Origin: Apodospora peruviana
Lineage: Eukaryota > Ascomycota > Sordariomycetes > Sordariales > Lasiosphaeriaceae
Assembly: GCA_033439685.1 (NCBI GenBank)
Contig: JAUEDM010000008.1
Coordinates: 806,001 to 870,000 of the forward strand
DNA: 64,000 bases
Direction of reading: 5' to 3'
Shown: one piece after another, positions 33,514-44,527 of the stretch
Numbering within the stretch: the first letter of the stretch is position 1
How the letters are laid out: every line of letters starts with the position of its first letter
Made by a program: the position numbers and the translations under genes
The notes under the pieces: generated by a model
Told to the model about the DNA's origin: nothing
Database searches by the model: none
The model's input: only the letters and a program-made list of their open reading frames with translations

Positions 33514-34909
33514 GATCTCAAGAATGTTTATTTCCTCGGTTCAGCGACGAAGGATTTATGCTTTTTTTTTTTTTTTTTTTTTTTACAATTTACAAGGACG
33601 TGAGAGGTTGTGTTTCTTTTGGGAGATGACTGCATGCATGTACGGAGAGACGTTAGATACTTGGGGTTCATTCAGCGTTTGTGTTTTTGTTTTGTTTATG
33701 GGATGTCTGGAGAAGTAGCGTACTCCCGGAGGAATTATGTATAGATTGTTCAATGTTGGAAGAATGTCAAGTGTAGCTCATTGTTCTTCTCTTAGTCATG
33801 AGTGTGTTGGCTAGCAAGTAGCAAGTGTGTTGGTTCTGATTTTTACTGCGCTATTGCGATGAGTGGTGGTTCAGGAGAGAAATACCCGGAGTGATTATTG
33901 TCGAGAGTTAAGTCACTAGGTTTTTGTCCGATATCTGTCAGGTTTCTGGATCGTGGAGATACGAGTGATACTACATTCAGGGTCAAAAGAGTCTTGTAGT
34001 AATAAACAACTTGTATCAAGGTAGGTAGGTACATTACCTACCATTATACTCACCCCTGCACGACCATTTCTGACCAAGTTCGGATTAAAGTCGAAAACCC
34101 TGAGCACAGGGTGAGGTATAGTGAACAACCCCCCTGGGCCGAGGTGAGTCGATAGATGGTACGATCCTAGTCCCAGTTTTGGAACACCAGCTGTGGTACG
34201 CTTATTACCCTTTTCGACACCCAGAAGCATGTGGCCTTACCACTTTTGACACCACAGCTTTGTACACAGACGACGAACCCGAGAAAAGGGGCAGGCAGCT
34301 TAGTTCAGGATTGTTCACGGCGTCATCGGGAAGGAGAAAGCCGAGACTACAGTGGCTACCTGAACCACGCGACCCTCGGCCAATCACGACTCAACGAGTC
34401 TACGAGACCCCTTTGCTTTGCTACCTGGTACCTACTAGTAGGTAGCGCAGAAGGTGACAAGAGTTTAGAAGACAGCCGCAAAAGAGTCACTTGCAACTTG
34501 GCCAGGCAGTGCGGTCGCTAGTGCAAGCCCTGTGTCCTGCGAGCAAAAACCGTCCACCAATTACCTGTTTAGGGCTCAACTTAACTGTACGGCTGAAGGT
34601 GTTGGCGCAATGCTTTAGTGTAACCCTGCCTAACTTGGCTCGTTTTGCAGTCAGTGTATGAGGTAATGAGCCAAGAGGTTGGGAATGGAAACGAGAAAGA
34701 TATGTCCTTTTTCAATGGCCTAGTTTCTCCGACTTTGGTGTACCGTGTCAAGAGGCGGCTTCTGAGTTTGCAAAGATAAAATGGAGAGTATGGCACACTC
34801 TTCGGGGTCTTGATCCTGCCGCGGCTCTTCAGTTTGCTCCGTGTCCTTGATTAAAATACCTAAGAGCCAGCTCTATCGTCAAACCATCCCAACAGAATTT
34901 ACCTCGAAG
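33514..34909. other. intergenic, no gene seen
   Basis: This 1.4-kb stretch includes a 23-nt T run at 33562-33584 in the 3' region of the AT-hook gene and a GGTAGGTAGGTA short repeat near 34020. Nothing coding is visible. Confidence 0.4.
33562..33584. repeat. 23-nt poly-T tract
   Basis: Uninterrupted run of T about 50 nt after the stop codon of the AT-hook gene. It is either part of the 3' untranslated region or a simple mononucleotide repeat. Confidence 0.9.
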
Positions 34910-35660
34910 ATGAAGCTCGCAGTCCTTCTCTACTTCCCGGCACTGGCCCTTGGGTCCATAACCGCAAATGTCCGAAGGCCAACCCCCTGTACATCCTCCA
35001 CCACGTCCAACTGTCTCTCTCTCTCACCGCGACTAACAAAAACATACTCAAACAGCGTGCCCCAACATGGACCTAGCAGCCATAGCCCTGGACATGGCCC
35101 AATCCGTAGACAACTACTGGGAAACCCTCCCCGACGTTGGCCTCGACGCAGCCACCAAAGTCGACATGCACGACCTGCTCCTCGCCGCCATGCTGCGCAA
35201 GTACCCGGATCCCTGCATCCGCGGCGCTTTGGAGGTGGCAATCGACGACTTCTTTACTAGTGACGCGCTCGACAAGGACGATGACGATTTACCTGATCTC
35301 GATGCCCGCAGTCTGGGCCTTGCCCTTGATCCCCGCGGCAGGGGGCTCAAGATTAAGTGCGGCAAGAAGTGCAAGAAATGTCTCAAGAAGGTCGTTGGAA
35401 CGGTTTTTGAGGTCTTGACGGCGGGGATTGTGGCCCAGCCCGTCTGTTCCTCCGCCGGCGCGGCCGCCGGCTTTGCCACCGACAACCCCGCGGTAGGATA
35501 CTTGACCTATTTCGTGTGCATGGACCAGGTGAGGCAGGAGAGGGAGAAGAATGAAAAGCGGGACAAGTTCTTCACGTTGAGGAGCTCGGCGGAGAAAAGG
35601 CCGCTTGGTGGTGTGGGCGAGCCTGATAGGATTTTGCTGCCTGATGGTGATATCTTTTAG
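34910..35660 (+). CDS. secreted Cys/Lys-rich protein, unknown
   Basis: I do not recognise the family. Two exons, 34910-34988 and 35056-35660, flank a 67-nt intron (GTACAT donor, GACTAACAA branch, AACAG acceptor) and give 227 residues. The N-terminus MKLAVLLYFPALALGSITA is a good signal peptide, closely followed by a dibasic Arg-Arg that could be a Kex2 cleavage site. The middle is acidic (ALDKDDDDLPDLD), followed by the striking basic cluster KIKCGKKCKKCLKK and a hydrophobic Gly/Ala-rich stretch (VVGTVFEVLTAGIVAQPVC). The acidic-then-basic layout resembles pro-regions that neutralise a cationic, membrane-active mature part, but that is inference. A secreted antimicrobial-like or effector role is possible. 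Confidence 0.7.
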
Positions 35661-35918
35661 TAGTTTTATTCAAAGCTTCTAACCAGGCTTGTATCATGTT
35701 GGATTTACTTTTGTGTGTCAGGTGTAGGAAACCATTGCTTTGGGACTTTGGTTATGTTTGGCAGGGCCAGGCATCATGTTTTGTTGGTGGTTTTCCGGGG
35801 GTTTCTTTTCATCTTGAGGCACAATTTGATAATTACTGAGACGGTAACGACAACATATGAGAGTTTACAGCCATTTTCCGCGTAGATCAAAAGGGACAAA
35901 GATAAAGTGAAGGTCCAC

Positions 35919-37178
35919 TCATAACGCGCCAACCTGGCCCCTGACTTGCTTCATATTCTGAACGACCTTTGGTACTGTGTCCAACATAAATTTTATCTGC
36001 TGCTGTTCAAGAGCGCCGACAAAGGCGCTTCGAGGATCCCAATCCTGTAGAGTTTGAACAATGATTTCCAATATGGCATCCCGTTCCGCAACTTTGGCCG
36101 CCGCGATGTGGCCGTAGCTCTTGTCGGCGAACTTCATGGCTAGAATCTCTCGATGCAGTACCAGCGCTGAGCGAAACTGATCCTTGAGGTTGCGCACGTC
36201 TGCTGCTGTGAGATTCCCGTAGGGATCCCGGAAGTCCTTCTCGGTGGGCAGCGCTTCCTCGTACGACTCTACGAGGGTAATTCCGGTACTACCGGTAGCG
36301 GTGGTTAGAGGGACGGTGCCGGAACTTCCTGTGCTAGGTTCTTCCTTCTTGACTGTTCTGCGAAGCCACTTGGAAACCCTCGGTGAGCCCGATTTAGGAA
36401 TCTGTGGCGACACTGGTGCGGCTGAGGAGTTAGATGACGGTGACTGGCCCTGGCTGGAGTTGGCATGCCAGTGTTGGATGTCGGCTGCGATGTTCACCAA
36501 CTTATCGTTGGAACTGAATTTCTCGTCGCCAATGACTGATTCTACCCTGCCGGGCTTGCTCGGCATATCGTGGGATTTCTGTGATCCTGACTCTCTTTTA
36601 TGCCTCTCATAGATCATTACGCTATATTTCAGTTCGGTTTCGGTTGTCAGCGGCCTCTGCGGCCTATGAAAAATGGCACAAAACAGGAGCCAAGGTAATA
36701 TTACATACTGCGAACGGGTGCTGATAAAGGCAATGATGGATTCTCTTTCCTCCCGAATATAATCGCGCAGGGTTTCAATTTCGTCTCGACTCCAAGTAAC
36801 AGATATTCGGGATTGGATGCTCATCTTGTTGGGCGAGGAAGTCTGGCCGAGGGCCAGGAAAGGTTGGAGCTTCTCGATGAGGATCCTGAACTGATTCTCG
36901 CTGTCGGCCAAACGAGCGCGTACCTTCGCGGCATCTATACTGTCGGATCCCTCTCCGTTGTCCCGTTTCTTGCTGTCGGTTTTGTTCTTGTCGAGATTGT
37001 ATAGCCCATGCATTTCTTCCAAGACATCCTTGAGACTCGAGCACTGTCTCGATAGTTGCTGTATTTTGAGGTCGGCTCTCTGGAGCTCGCTGCTGTATTC
37101 GTGTACTAGGTTGAACCCTTTGATGCATATCTTGACCAGCGCCAGGACGCTGGTGGTTATGGTGATCGGGTCGGCCAT
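35919..37178 (-). CDS. fungal STAND N-terminal-domain protein
   Basis: The start MADPITITTSVLALVKICIKGFNLV and the following heptad-like helical segment match the N-terminal domain found in front of NACHT/STAND receptors, but here no NTPase follows. An 87-nt in-frame segment, 36622-36708, has a GTATGT donor, CTGAC branch site and TATAG acceptor, and encodes an out-of-place hydrophobic stretch (YVILPWLLFCAIF), so it is probably an intron; the product is then 390 residues (419 unspliced). The middle is Ser/Pro-rich and the last ~120 residues are helical (EEALPTEKDFRDPYGNLTAA onward). Stand-alone domains of this kind may act as partners or effectors of STAND receptors. It is head-to-head with an Hsp70-like gene. 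Confidence 0.75.
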   Translation of the reverse strand: MADPITITTSVLALVKICIKGFNLVHEYSSELQRADLKIQQLSRQCSSLKDVLEEMHGLYNLDKNKTDSKKRDNGEGSDSIDAAKVRARLADSENQFRILIEKLQPFLALGQTSSPNKMSIQSRISVTWSRDEIETLRDYIREERESIIAFISTRSQYVILPWLLFCAIFHRPQRPLTTETELKYSVMIYERHKRESGSQKSHDMPSKPGRVESVIGDEKFSSNDKLVNIAADIQHWHANSSQGQSPSSNSSAAPVSPQIPKSGSPRVSKWLRRTVKKEEPSTGSSGTVPLTTATGSTGITLVESYEEALPTEKDFRDPYGNLTAADVRNLKDQFRSALVLHREILAMKFADKSYGHIAAAKVAERDAILEIIVQTLQDWDPRSAFVGALEQQQIKFMLDTVPKVVQNMKQVRGQVGAL

Positions 37179-37855
37179 GTTCTCTTCAGTACTAAGGTCT
37201 TTGCTGAAGTGACAGGTTCGAGGCTTTCTGCCTAGAACATGGTGTTGGACTGTTGGTGATGCCCCCGCTTCAGCTCAGCACCTCCTGCATCTATCTTGTG
37301 GCTTATCACGTGTAGTCTAGTTCCTGTCGAGATATAGGTGTACTGCTTGTGGCCGTAGACCAAGGGGCCCCTGTAGCCTCAACCAGCAGATCCTGCTTTA
37401 GCTGCTGAAGTTAGGACGCTGAACACTTGGAGAATATAAACTCCCAGGCGTTCTGCTCATAATACGACAAGAGGCGTCGGGTGGTCTAAAGGTGAAAAAG
37501 TAGAGGGCTTGGACGAGACAATGGCAGAATTGGATGAACCGAATGTAGTTAGCGTGCATAGGCCCTTTAGGCTTAGTGGCTCCGGGCGAAATAAATTCCA
37601 TCCATCTATCCATCCATCCATCCATCCTTGTGGCCGTAGGCAGCAAGGAGAGACTCGGCCGCATATGCTTCATTCCCCGCAGATATCTCTGGACTCTGGA
37701 CACTGGCACACGTCCTCGGTTAACAATCCACAAACTGCGTCTATCTTTGCTCTATCTCAACTTGTCGATGACAGTTCTTTTAAGTTGTCCTCTCTGCACC
37801 ATATCAGTACTCCCCGTGATCAAATAGGTACGCTGCGGTTCCGAATTAGCTAAAT
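37179..37855. promoter_or_regulatory. divergent promoter with ATCC microsatellite
   Basis: The 677 bp between the STAND-N gene and the Hsp70-like gene includes an imperfect (ATCC)n repeat at about 37598-37627. A shared promoter would allow co-expression of the two genes. Confidence 0.4.
37598..37627. repeat. (ATCC)n microsatellite
   Basis: Six to seven tandem copies of CATC/ATCC with one interruption (CTATC), lying between two divergent promoters. Confidence 0.8.
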
Positions 37856-40548
37856 ATGGACGGACCCCAACCTCCTTCTTCCGGTCCTCCTCCGCCATTT
37901 GGGCAAGAATCATTACGCGGTCCCCAGGTGGAGGCAAGTCTCATTATCGCTGTGGATTTCGGAGATGAACACACTTGTCGGTCTCATTCTCACCCCTCAC
38001 CTAGACGTTGTCCAGCATTCTCACTCCCCTGCTTCGAGTAATTAGCTGTTGCATATTTGACACGTCGCGGTGTGATAAAGGAGCCAGACAAAGCAAGCGA
38101 TGATATCAAGGTTCTCCAGAGTTGGCCATCCCTTCATTCTTCCACCGTCCCAACCAAGATATCTTACACGCCTAGTTCAAGAGGGTGTCGCCAATGGGGC
38201 TACGATATTGATGACAACTCGACGGTTCAAAAAGGGCTGCTAAGCGGGCTTGAAGAAAAATCAAGAGAACAAGAGCTTGATGATCTCGTGGGACTGGTAT
38301 TTGGCGCCGCTGATGTCGACTTGACCGAGTCTGTACCCGCTTATCTCTGCAAAGGTCCCGAGCAGGTGGCCAAGGACTTTTTGAGCAAATTAGCAGAATT
38401 CGTGGCCGATAAAATACAAATCAGCGTTGGCCGCCTCGTGCTTGGAGCTGTCCCAACCGACCTAGTCGTCAGCTATCCATCCGTATGTCTTACCACACGA
38501 GCCCTCCTTATGGTTGTCTGGTGCTAATGATATGGAGTTATGGCTCGAGAGCACCAAGCGCCGCTATTTCCACGTTATTGCGTCGTCTTTCAGCCTTGAT
38601 CTTTTCCCGAAACTTAGCGATACATATTTTGTTGCCGAGACAGAGGCAACAGCGCAGTGGGGTTTCCTGTCTGACTTCAAGGAGGACAGACTTCGCGAAT
38701 TCGGCGAGGTGAGTGACGTTTCAGCAATTTGCTGTCATTGCGGGAATCGTCGGTAACTACTATGCCTCTTAAACGGGGTAGTTGCCAGGTGGTAAATGCT
38801 GACAACTACCAACTTTTGCCTGAAATCTAGTATAAAGCCGTGATCGTCTGCGACACGAGTCGTCCATCTGCCGTTGTAAGTACCATGCAATCAGCATCAA
38901 GACAGGGAGTTCCTCATCAAATACAACCTCCTTGACCCGAACGAAAAAGGATCGGTTATTAACTTTCTAAAGGTCGCCACTTCGTATCTTCTCGACCGCG
39001 TGGATCACGATGGAACACCCGAACTGAACTTCCGCAGAATTGGCTACCTATCCCGTATGTCCGCCATGACTTTCATTTGGTTCAGTACTAACAACTGCTC
39101 ATCGGTGACTTATTTTGGTCCCTAGGAGCAAAAACCGGGTGGTTCGCGGTTGACGCAGCTTTTAAACAGCATGTGAGCAGTCGATTATCCGAGGCAGATG
39201 AGGCAGCTCTGGGGGAAACTCAGGAAGGAGGTAATACTATCATTAAAAGTCGGTGGCGGATGCTTGCGAGCCGCTTCGAGCCCATCATGCATTCATTTGA
39301 CGGGAAGGATCAGATATATCCCTGGCCACTTCAGCTGCCTCGCGGTATAGGGACCGAAGATGACCCAACGAGGGGGATATTGAGCGGGGCGCTTACTTTT
39401 ACTTGGTACGTTACCAGTCTCCTGGCCGAGGTCAGCCCGGATATACCATGTGTATGATACTAACGCTGTACTAGCCATGATCTCAGAGCAATATTCAGTG
39501 GGCCAATAGATGCTCTGCTGGAACTGATCTTGCAGCAGATGGAGTTCGCCGACAATGCAGGAACGCCAGCCAAGGTACACATCCAATTCTTTCACCATCG
39601 CATCTCTCTTATCATAAAACCAAAATAACCAACATTGATGTTTGCAGGCAATTTTGTTAACAGGACCCTTTGCACGCCAACCATATGTCGCTCAACGGGT
39701 GAAAGCACTGGGTATGTCCCGAGGGATGCGGGTCAGCGTTCCGGATGACGGGTAAGCGACGTCTATGGTTCTCTTGCTCATCGCTCCTAGCGAACTACAC
39801 GTAGTCGTTTGTTACCTACTAAGTACCTGCTACTCTACAGCTCCATCACTCAACCGCGAGGTTCCATTGTTCGCGCCTGGGGCTTGCTAACGAGTGCACT
39901 ACAACCTATCCGCATAACAAGTAACCACTACGGAGTCGCCAGTGGCGAACCGTATAATCCGGTGAAGTCCACGTCGGTTCCTCTTCAAGTCGACCCTGTT
40001 AACAGTTACCAGAAGCAACAGGTCCGCGAGCAAATTCAGTGGATAGTCGGAAGAGGTGAACCTATCTTCCCCGACGTCGAGGATCCGAGACACGAACAGC
40101 TGCAGCTATCTCGGATATTTCGGTACCAAGACATTGGAGCTAGGAAGGTAGCCAGGGTGGTGTTTGTGGCCTGTGGCCTAGAAACACCCCCTTCGAGACT
40201 GCAGGATCTTGAGACACAATGTTAGTCACCCGTCTGCTATTCTCTTGTATTTGTGTGAGTAATTGTTTCCGGAACACCTGGCTGACTAAAGGGAATCACT
40301 CAACCATTCCGACCTTCACAGCAAGCAGGATTGTCAACCTTAATTACGAGCTCTCGGATATCCCAGGCGAACAGAGGGAGCCCCATCACCTTCGCACCGA
40401 GACCAGCAAGACCCGGCTATTCAGCAAGAAAAAGCCCGCCTTCTTCCAAGCCATGCTGTCCATCGATCTGCATATCGACACATCTGTTGTAAAGGTCACA
40501 TTAAGCTGTGGAAATAAGGTGCTCGCCGAACAAGTCCTGCCGTTCTAA
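37856..40548 (+). CDS. Hsp70-like actin-fold protein, degenerate loops
   Basis: Ten exons, all in phase: 37856-37976, 38046-38482, 38538-38708, 38831-38875, 38973-39054, 39126-39405, 39475-39574, 39648-39751, 39841-40220 and 40322-40548; 648 residues. Overall it follows the fungal Hsp70-like (actin-like ATPase) family: SLIIAVDFG...TSVAYLTRRG, a QSWPS and VPTKISYTPSSRG block, the TYFVAETEATAQW segment, and AILLTGPFARQPYV near the adenosine site. Residues normally binding phosphate or adenosine are changed: DFGTT is DFGDE, the second phosphate loop (usually DxGGGT) reads CDTSRPSAV, and GGFGxSPY reads GPFARQPY. So ATP binding may be lost. Intron 1 uses a rare GTCGGT donor. The fourth intron (38876-38972) is the least certain. 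It is divergent from a STAND-N gene. Confidence 0.75.
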
Positions 40549-41178
40549 GGAAAATAGGATTCTCTACTATGAGATTAAGGGGTTATGAAATTGTGAACTG
40601 GAACACTTCCAAATTCATGCTTTTTGTCTAGAAGCGTTCATATTTCTTTCAGTTACTACCTTGTTCTGATTTCGTGCTCGTGGGCAAAGAAAATAAGGCC
40701 TTTCAGACAAGGAAATATGTTTAGATCCTCGTTTCAAGATGCGCGACGCCGCCTGATTACCTGGTAACGTCCAGAAACAGTATGAAGTTAATATGGGTCA
40801 TTCCAGAGTACACCTGAGCCGTACAATCCATGGAATATTCAGAGCTTACTTTACGGATATTCCGTAATACTACCCGTCCCGTACGATGAATCTTACACAG
40901 GAAGCTTGTACTTTGTCGGGCCACGTGCGTATTACATAACGGGACTAGACCAGGCGGCGCAGACATTCTGGTGGGGGCGGGGTCAAGCATTTAGTCACGT
41001 CGACGCGCTCCAGTGCTGACCGCGTAAAGTGAAAGTCTCAAGATCTGCCCCCCGAGTCATCAACATAACAATCTTTCACGGTCTTCGCTTCCCACACAAA
41101 TCGCTTGCAACCACCAATTCTGGAGCGCCCGGCAACCATTCTGCCCAAGAAACCTCAAACCCAGATTTTTACCCCAAG
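40549..41178. other. intergenic, no gene seen
   Basis: The 630 bp between the Hsp70-like gene and thymidylate synthase contains only short frames, with the synthase promoter and leader at the right. Confidence 0.4.
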
Positions 41179-42246
41179 ATGACAGTAACAAAAGCGGAAG
41201 CGCCCGCGGCGTCGACCCAGCCGCCACCAACGAGACACGAAGAGTACCAATACCTCGAACTGGTGCGCGAGATCCTCGACGACGGCGAGCTCCGACGCGA
41301 TCGGTAAGTTCAAATTTCTGATCAAATTCCACCGCAACATTGCCAACTGAGCATTTATTAATGTTGGCCGCTGTACTGCAGAACAGGAACAGGCACCTAC
41401 TCCATCTTCGCGCCTCGACCGCTCAAGTTCAGCCTCAACAACAGCGGCACGCCGATCCTCCCGCTCCTGACAACAAAGCGCGTCTTCACGCGCGCCGTCA
41501 TCGCCGAGCTTCTGTGGTTCGTGGAGGGCAACACCTCGTCGATCGCGCTTTCCGAGAAAGGCGTCAAGATCTGGGACGGCAACGGGTCGCGCGAGTTCCT
41601 CAATAACTTGGGCTTGCAGCACCGCGAGGCCGGCGACCTGGGTCCAGTCTACGGCTTCCAGTGGCGCCACTTTGGGGCGGATTATGTCGACTCAAAAACC
41701 GATTACACGGGCCAGGGCGTTGACCAGCTCGCGCGCATCATCCACACGCTGCGCACGAACCCGTACGACCGCCGCCTGATCCTCAGCGCCTGGAACCCCA
41801 AGGACCTGCCGCAGATGGTGCTGCCGCCGTGCCACATGTTTGCGCAGTTTTACGTGTCGTATCCGCGGTCGAGGGAGGCAGATACGAACGGAGAAACGGA
41901 AAAGCCAAAGGGCCATCTGCACTGCCAGTTATACCAGCGGTCGTGCGACATGGGCCTGGGCGTGCCGTTTAATATTGCTAGCTACGCGCTGCTGACGCAT
42001 ATGCTTGCCCACGTCTGCGATCTTGTGCCTGGCAGCCTGACGCACGTCATGGGCGACGCGCACGTCTACCTCAACCACGTGGACGCGCTCAAGACGCAGC
42101 TGGAGCGGGAGCCGCGTGATTTTCCGGAGTTGGAGATCACGGGCCGTGAGAAGGGCACGGGTGAGATCGATGGGTGGCAGGCTGAGGATTTTGTGATAAA
42201 GGGGTATAATCCGCATAAAACGATCTCCATGGAGATGTCTGTATGA
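41179..42246 (+). CDS. CDC21: thymidylate synthase
   Basis: Makes dTMP from dUMP using methylene-tetrahydrofolate. Exons 41179-41303 and 41382-42246 flank a 78-nt intron (GTAAGT...TGCAG) and encode 329 residues. The folate/dUMP enzyme hallmarks are all present: the RTGTGTYSIFAPRPLKFSL start of the catalytic domain, ELLWFVEGNTSS, GPVYGFQWRHFGA, DRRLILSAWNP (phosphate-binding Arg pair), catalytic Cys in LPPCHMFAQFYV, QLYQRSCDMGLGVPFNIASY, and the dUMP-binding HVYLNHVDAL. A short insert (READTNGETEKPKG) after FYVSYPRS is a feature I know from other fungal enzymes. Nothing is broken. Confidence 0.97.
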
Positions 42247-43075
42247 GGTATTGATATACTGTGGAGTGAGTATTTTTTTGTCTGTCTAATGCTCGGTGCT
42301 TTGAATGGGCCTTTCCTTTTTTGGGCTGGTTTTGGAAATATCCGCACAAATATTGTATCCGTTAAATAGGGGTATCAACGAGTTGTTTAGTTACATTAGG
42401 GTTGAAGCAGGCTCTTCACATCCAGTTAGAGAGGAGAAATGAGATAGCAGGCAACTGCAGAGATGAGCTATTAACTCGAAAAATTACTATTTGCGTGTGA
42501 GGCAGAAGCGTGTGATCATCCTCCAGTCTCCAGTTTTCGCACCTGGCTTCGGGAATGTTCAGATGAGAATAACTTAGGTACTGTCACGTTCTAGACCTGT
42601 TGATCTCTAAACGCACACAGGCTCAACTTGGTTGCTATCCCGCACGGAGCTGTATCCAAAACTGCATATGGTGAATCACAAGGTCGAGAGGAAGCTGGGC
42701 CATCAATAACTACAAATCCTGGTTTACGTGATAGTCAGGTATCTGTATTTTAGATTAGACGGATGAAGCATCTCATCCGGGGGTCTACAGACGTGACCAA
42801 TACTGCAGACTGACCGGCAACATACCTTACTCACGCCTATGACAAGCAAAACCACAGTGACATGGTTTATAGTTCTTCGACACACGCTCAATAAGTCCCA
42901 GGCGGTGATGACGACCCGAAACGCACTCCATTGTCAGTATATATCTGTCAAACCTTTTCGCCATCACGGCATCACCATTTTCATTCAATGCTGGTAACCA
43001 CGAACCAAACAGCAGTCACGGATACCATCACCGTATATGGTTTTTTCCTCAGCCCCTTTCGGCAACAATTCAACC
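42247..43075. other. intergenic, no gene seen
   Basis: No supportable gene in these 830 bp. The right end is the leader of the repeat-containing basic protein. An in-frame ATG at 43037 would extend that protein by 13 residues. Confidence 0.35.
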
Positions 43076-43722
43076 ATGAATGGCCCTTCGTCTTCCCCGC
43101 CGCTGCGTCGCAAGCTGAGCCACTCCATCAAGTCATCCATCGGTCTTCTTCGAATCAGAGCATCCATCAGTCTTCTCCGAAGCAAAAGATCCATCCGCCG
43201 TGCCAGTCTTCGAAGCAAAACATCCATCGCCAATCTTCGAAGCCGAGTTCGTCGAGCCAGCAAGAAGAAGTCTAAGTCGAGCGCAAGCGGATCAACCACT
43301 GACTTGTCGTCGCATCCACTTCGGAAAGTTCTCGGTACGACTGTAGTGGCCGGTCCCAACGGTGGGAAACAGCCTCCTCCTCCAAGACCAGCAAGGCAGA
43401 CGCCGCTACTGTGGGAGAAACCGTCGCGGTCAAAGTGGACACCACTGCCGTGGGAGAAACACATCATACAAGCAGCAGATTCCCAGATCATATACAAGAA
43501 GGGAGGCTTGGAGAGATCTCATCTCGATGAGGTGTTGGAGCAGACCTTTGGGCCTAATCACGGCATAGTGGTTCAGGTAAGCAAGTTGTTGACCTCGCTC
43601 ATATAGCGTGTGGTGTTACTAATCCCTGTGATGATCAGGAGCAAATTGATTACTTCGAGGTGTGGCCGCCGAGGGCTTTGACTGAGGCGGATTTTGGTAA
43701 ATGGAGGGAGGATTATATCTGA
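43076..43722 (+). CDS. basic Ser/Arg repeat protein, unknown
   Basis: Unknown family. Exons 43076-43576 and 43639-43722 (GTAAGC...TCAG) encode 194 residues; I prefer the ATG at 43076, with A at -3, over 43037. Residues ~15-65 are four degenerate tandem units (SSIGLLRIR, ASISLLRSK, RSIRRASLRSK, TSIANLRSR), very basic and amphipathic, with two RRAS sites that fit protein kinase A. The C-terminal ~90 residues are not low-complexity: LLWEKPSRSKWTPLPWEK repeats an LWEK/PWEK element, and the end is acidic (QIDYFEVWPPRALTEADFG). The basic half may bind nucleic acid or membrane; this is inference. The second exon matches the coding character of the first, which supports the splice. Confidence 0.65.
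43130..43256 (+). repeat. degenerate ~30-nt coding tandem repeat
   Basis: About four units related to ATCCATC...TCTTCGAAGC run through the first exon of the basic protein. They vary between 27 and 33 nt and always preserve the frame. Confidence 0.75.
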
Positions 43723-44527
43723 CAACGGGAGAGCGTGTGGGGAAGCAGTTTGGTTCATTGTTCGGTATTATTATAACTAAAGAAATTTGAGCCTCAATCC
43801 ATCGTAAGATGAAGCAGTTGAAAGGGAGCTTGTGTCTCACTGTCCCAGTTCATCCTACAATAACAGAGCATTTTGAGGCTCAAGGAAGTACACAAGTTCC
43901 TCCCGGGATTGTCCTTGGATTAAGGCAACGATATGGTATGCGAACCACGACAAAGGGCGGCCGCCATGCAGAGGTCTGCTGCAGCTATAGCCAAGGAGAT
44001 TGGTAGTTTACCTTTTTGCCGAGGAAGGCCGATTGACGCGACCTACTTATCCATGCATGTACCTTGTTCGAGCTGCAGTTATGATTCCGGCAGGTGACCC
44101 CAATGAGGGCGAGTGAGCAAAGTCGTGCATTAAACGTACATACGACTTACATGCCGCTAGACCTTGTTGCGGTTGAACTGATGTTACACAGCGCCATTGG
44201 CTCTCATGCGAGCTCCGCCACCCTCACGCAACTCTGCAAGTTTTTGCATTCTTTTGTGGACCGACCGCTTGTGAATCAAAGTCCGGCTCATTATCAGTGA
44301 ATACGGAGCAGATGTACAGAAAGAATAAGCGGTGGGGCATGACAGAGCCTCGTTGATTGAGGTCAATTCTAGACCCAGTGGCACTCCCCCTGACCCCAAT
44401 CTTCAACTGTCAACAACATCCACGTACGTGCGTCAGGAATTTCTCCTCGCGTGGTATTATGGAGGGTGCCTCCGTTTGATTCTTCACCATAACACTTCAT
44501 ACTCTTCTGAGTGATTATTCCCCAAGC
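43723..44527. other. intergenic, no gene seen
   Basis: No supportable gene in 805 bp; contains the promoter of the Pro/Arg-rich protein gene. Confidence 0.35.

Noticed and set aside
38876..38894. 19-nt or 34-nt intron in the Hsp70-like gene
   Set aside because: Frame would allow it, but it is far too short for a spliceosomal intron. A 97-nt intron (38876-38972) fits better and aligns with the family.
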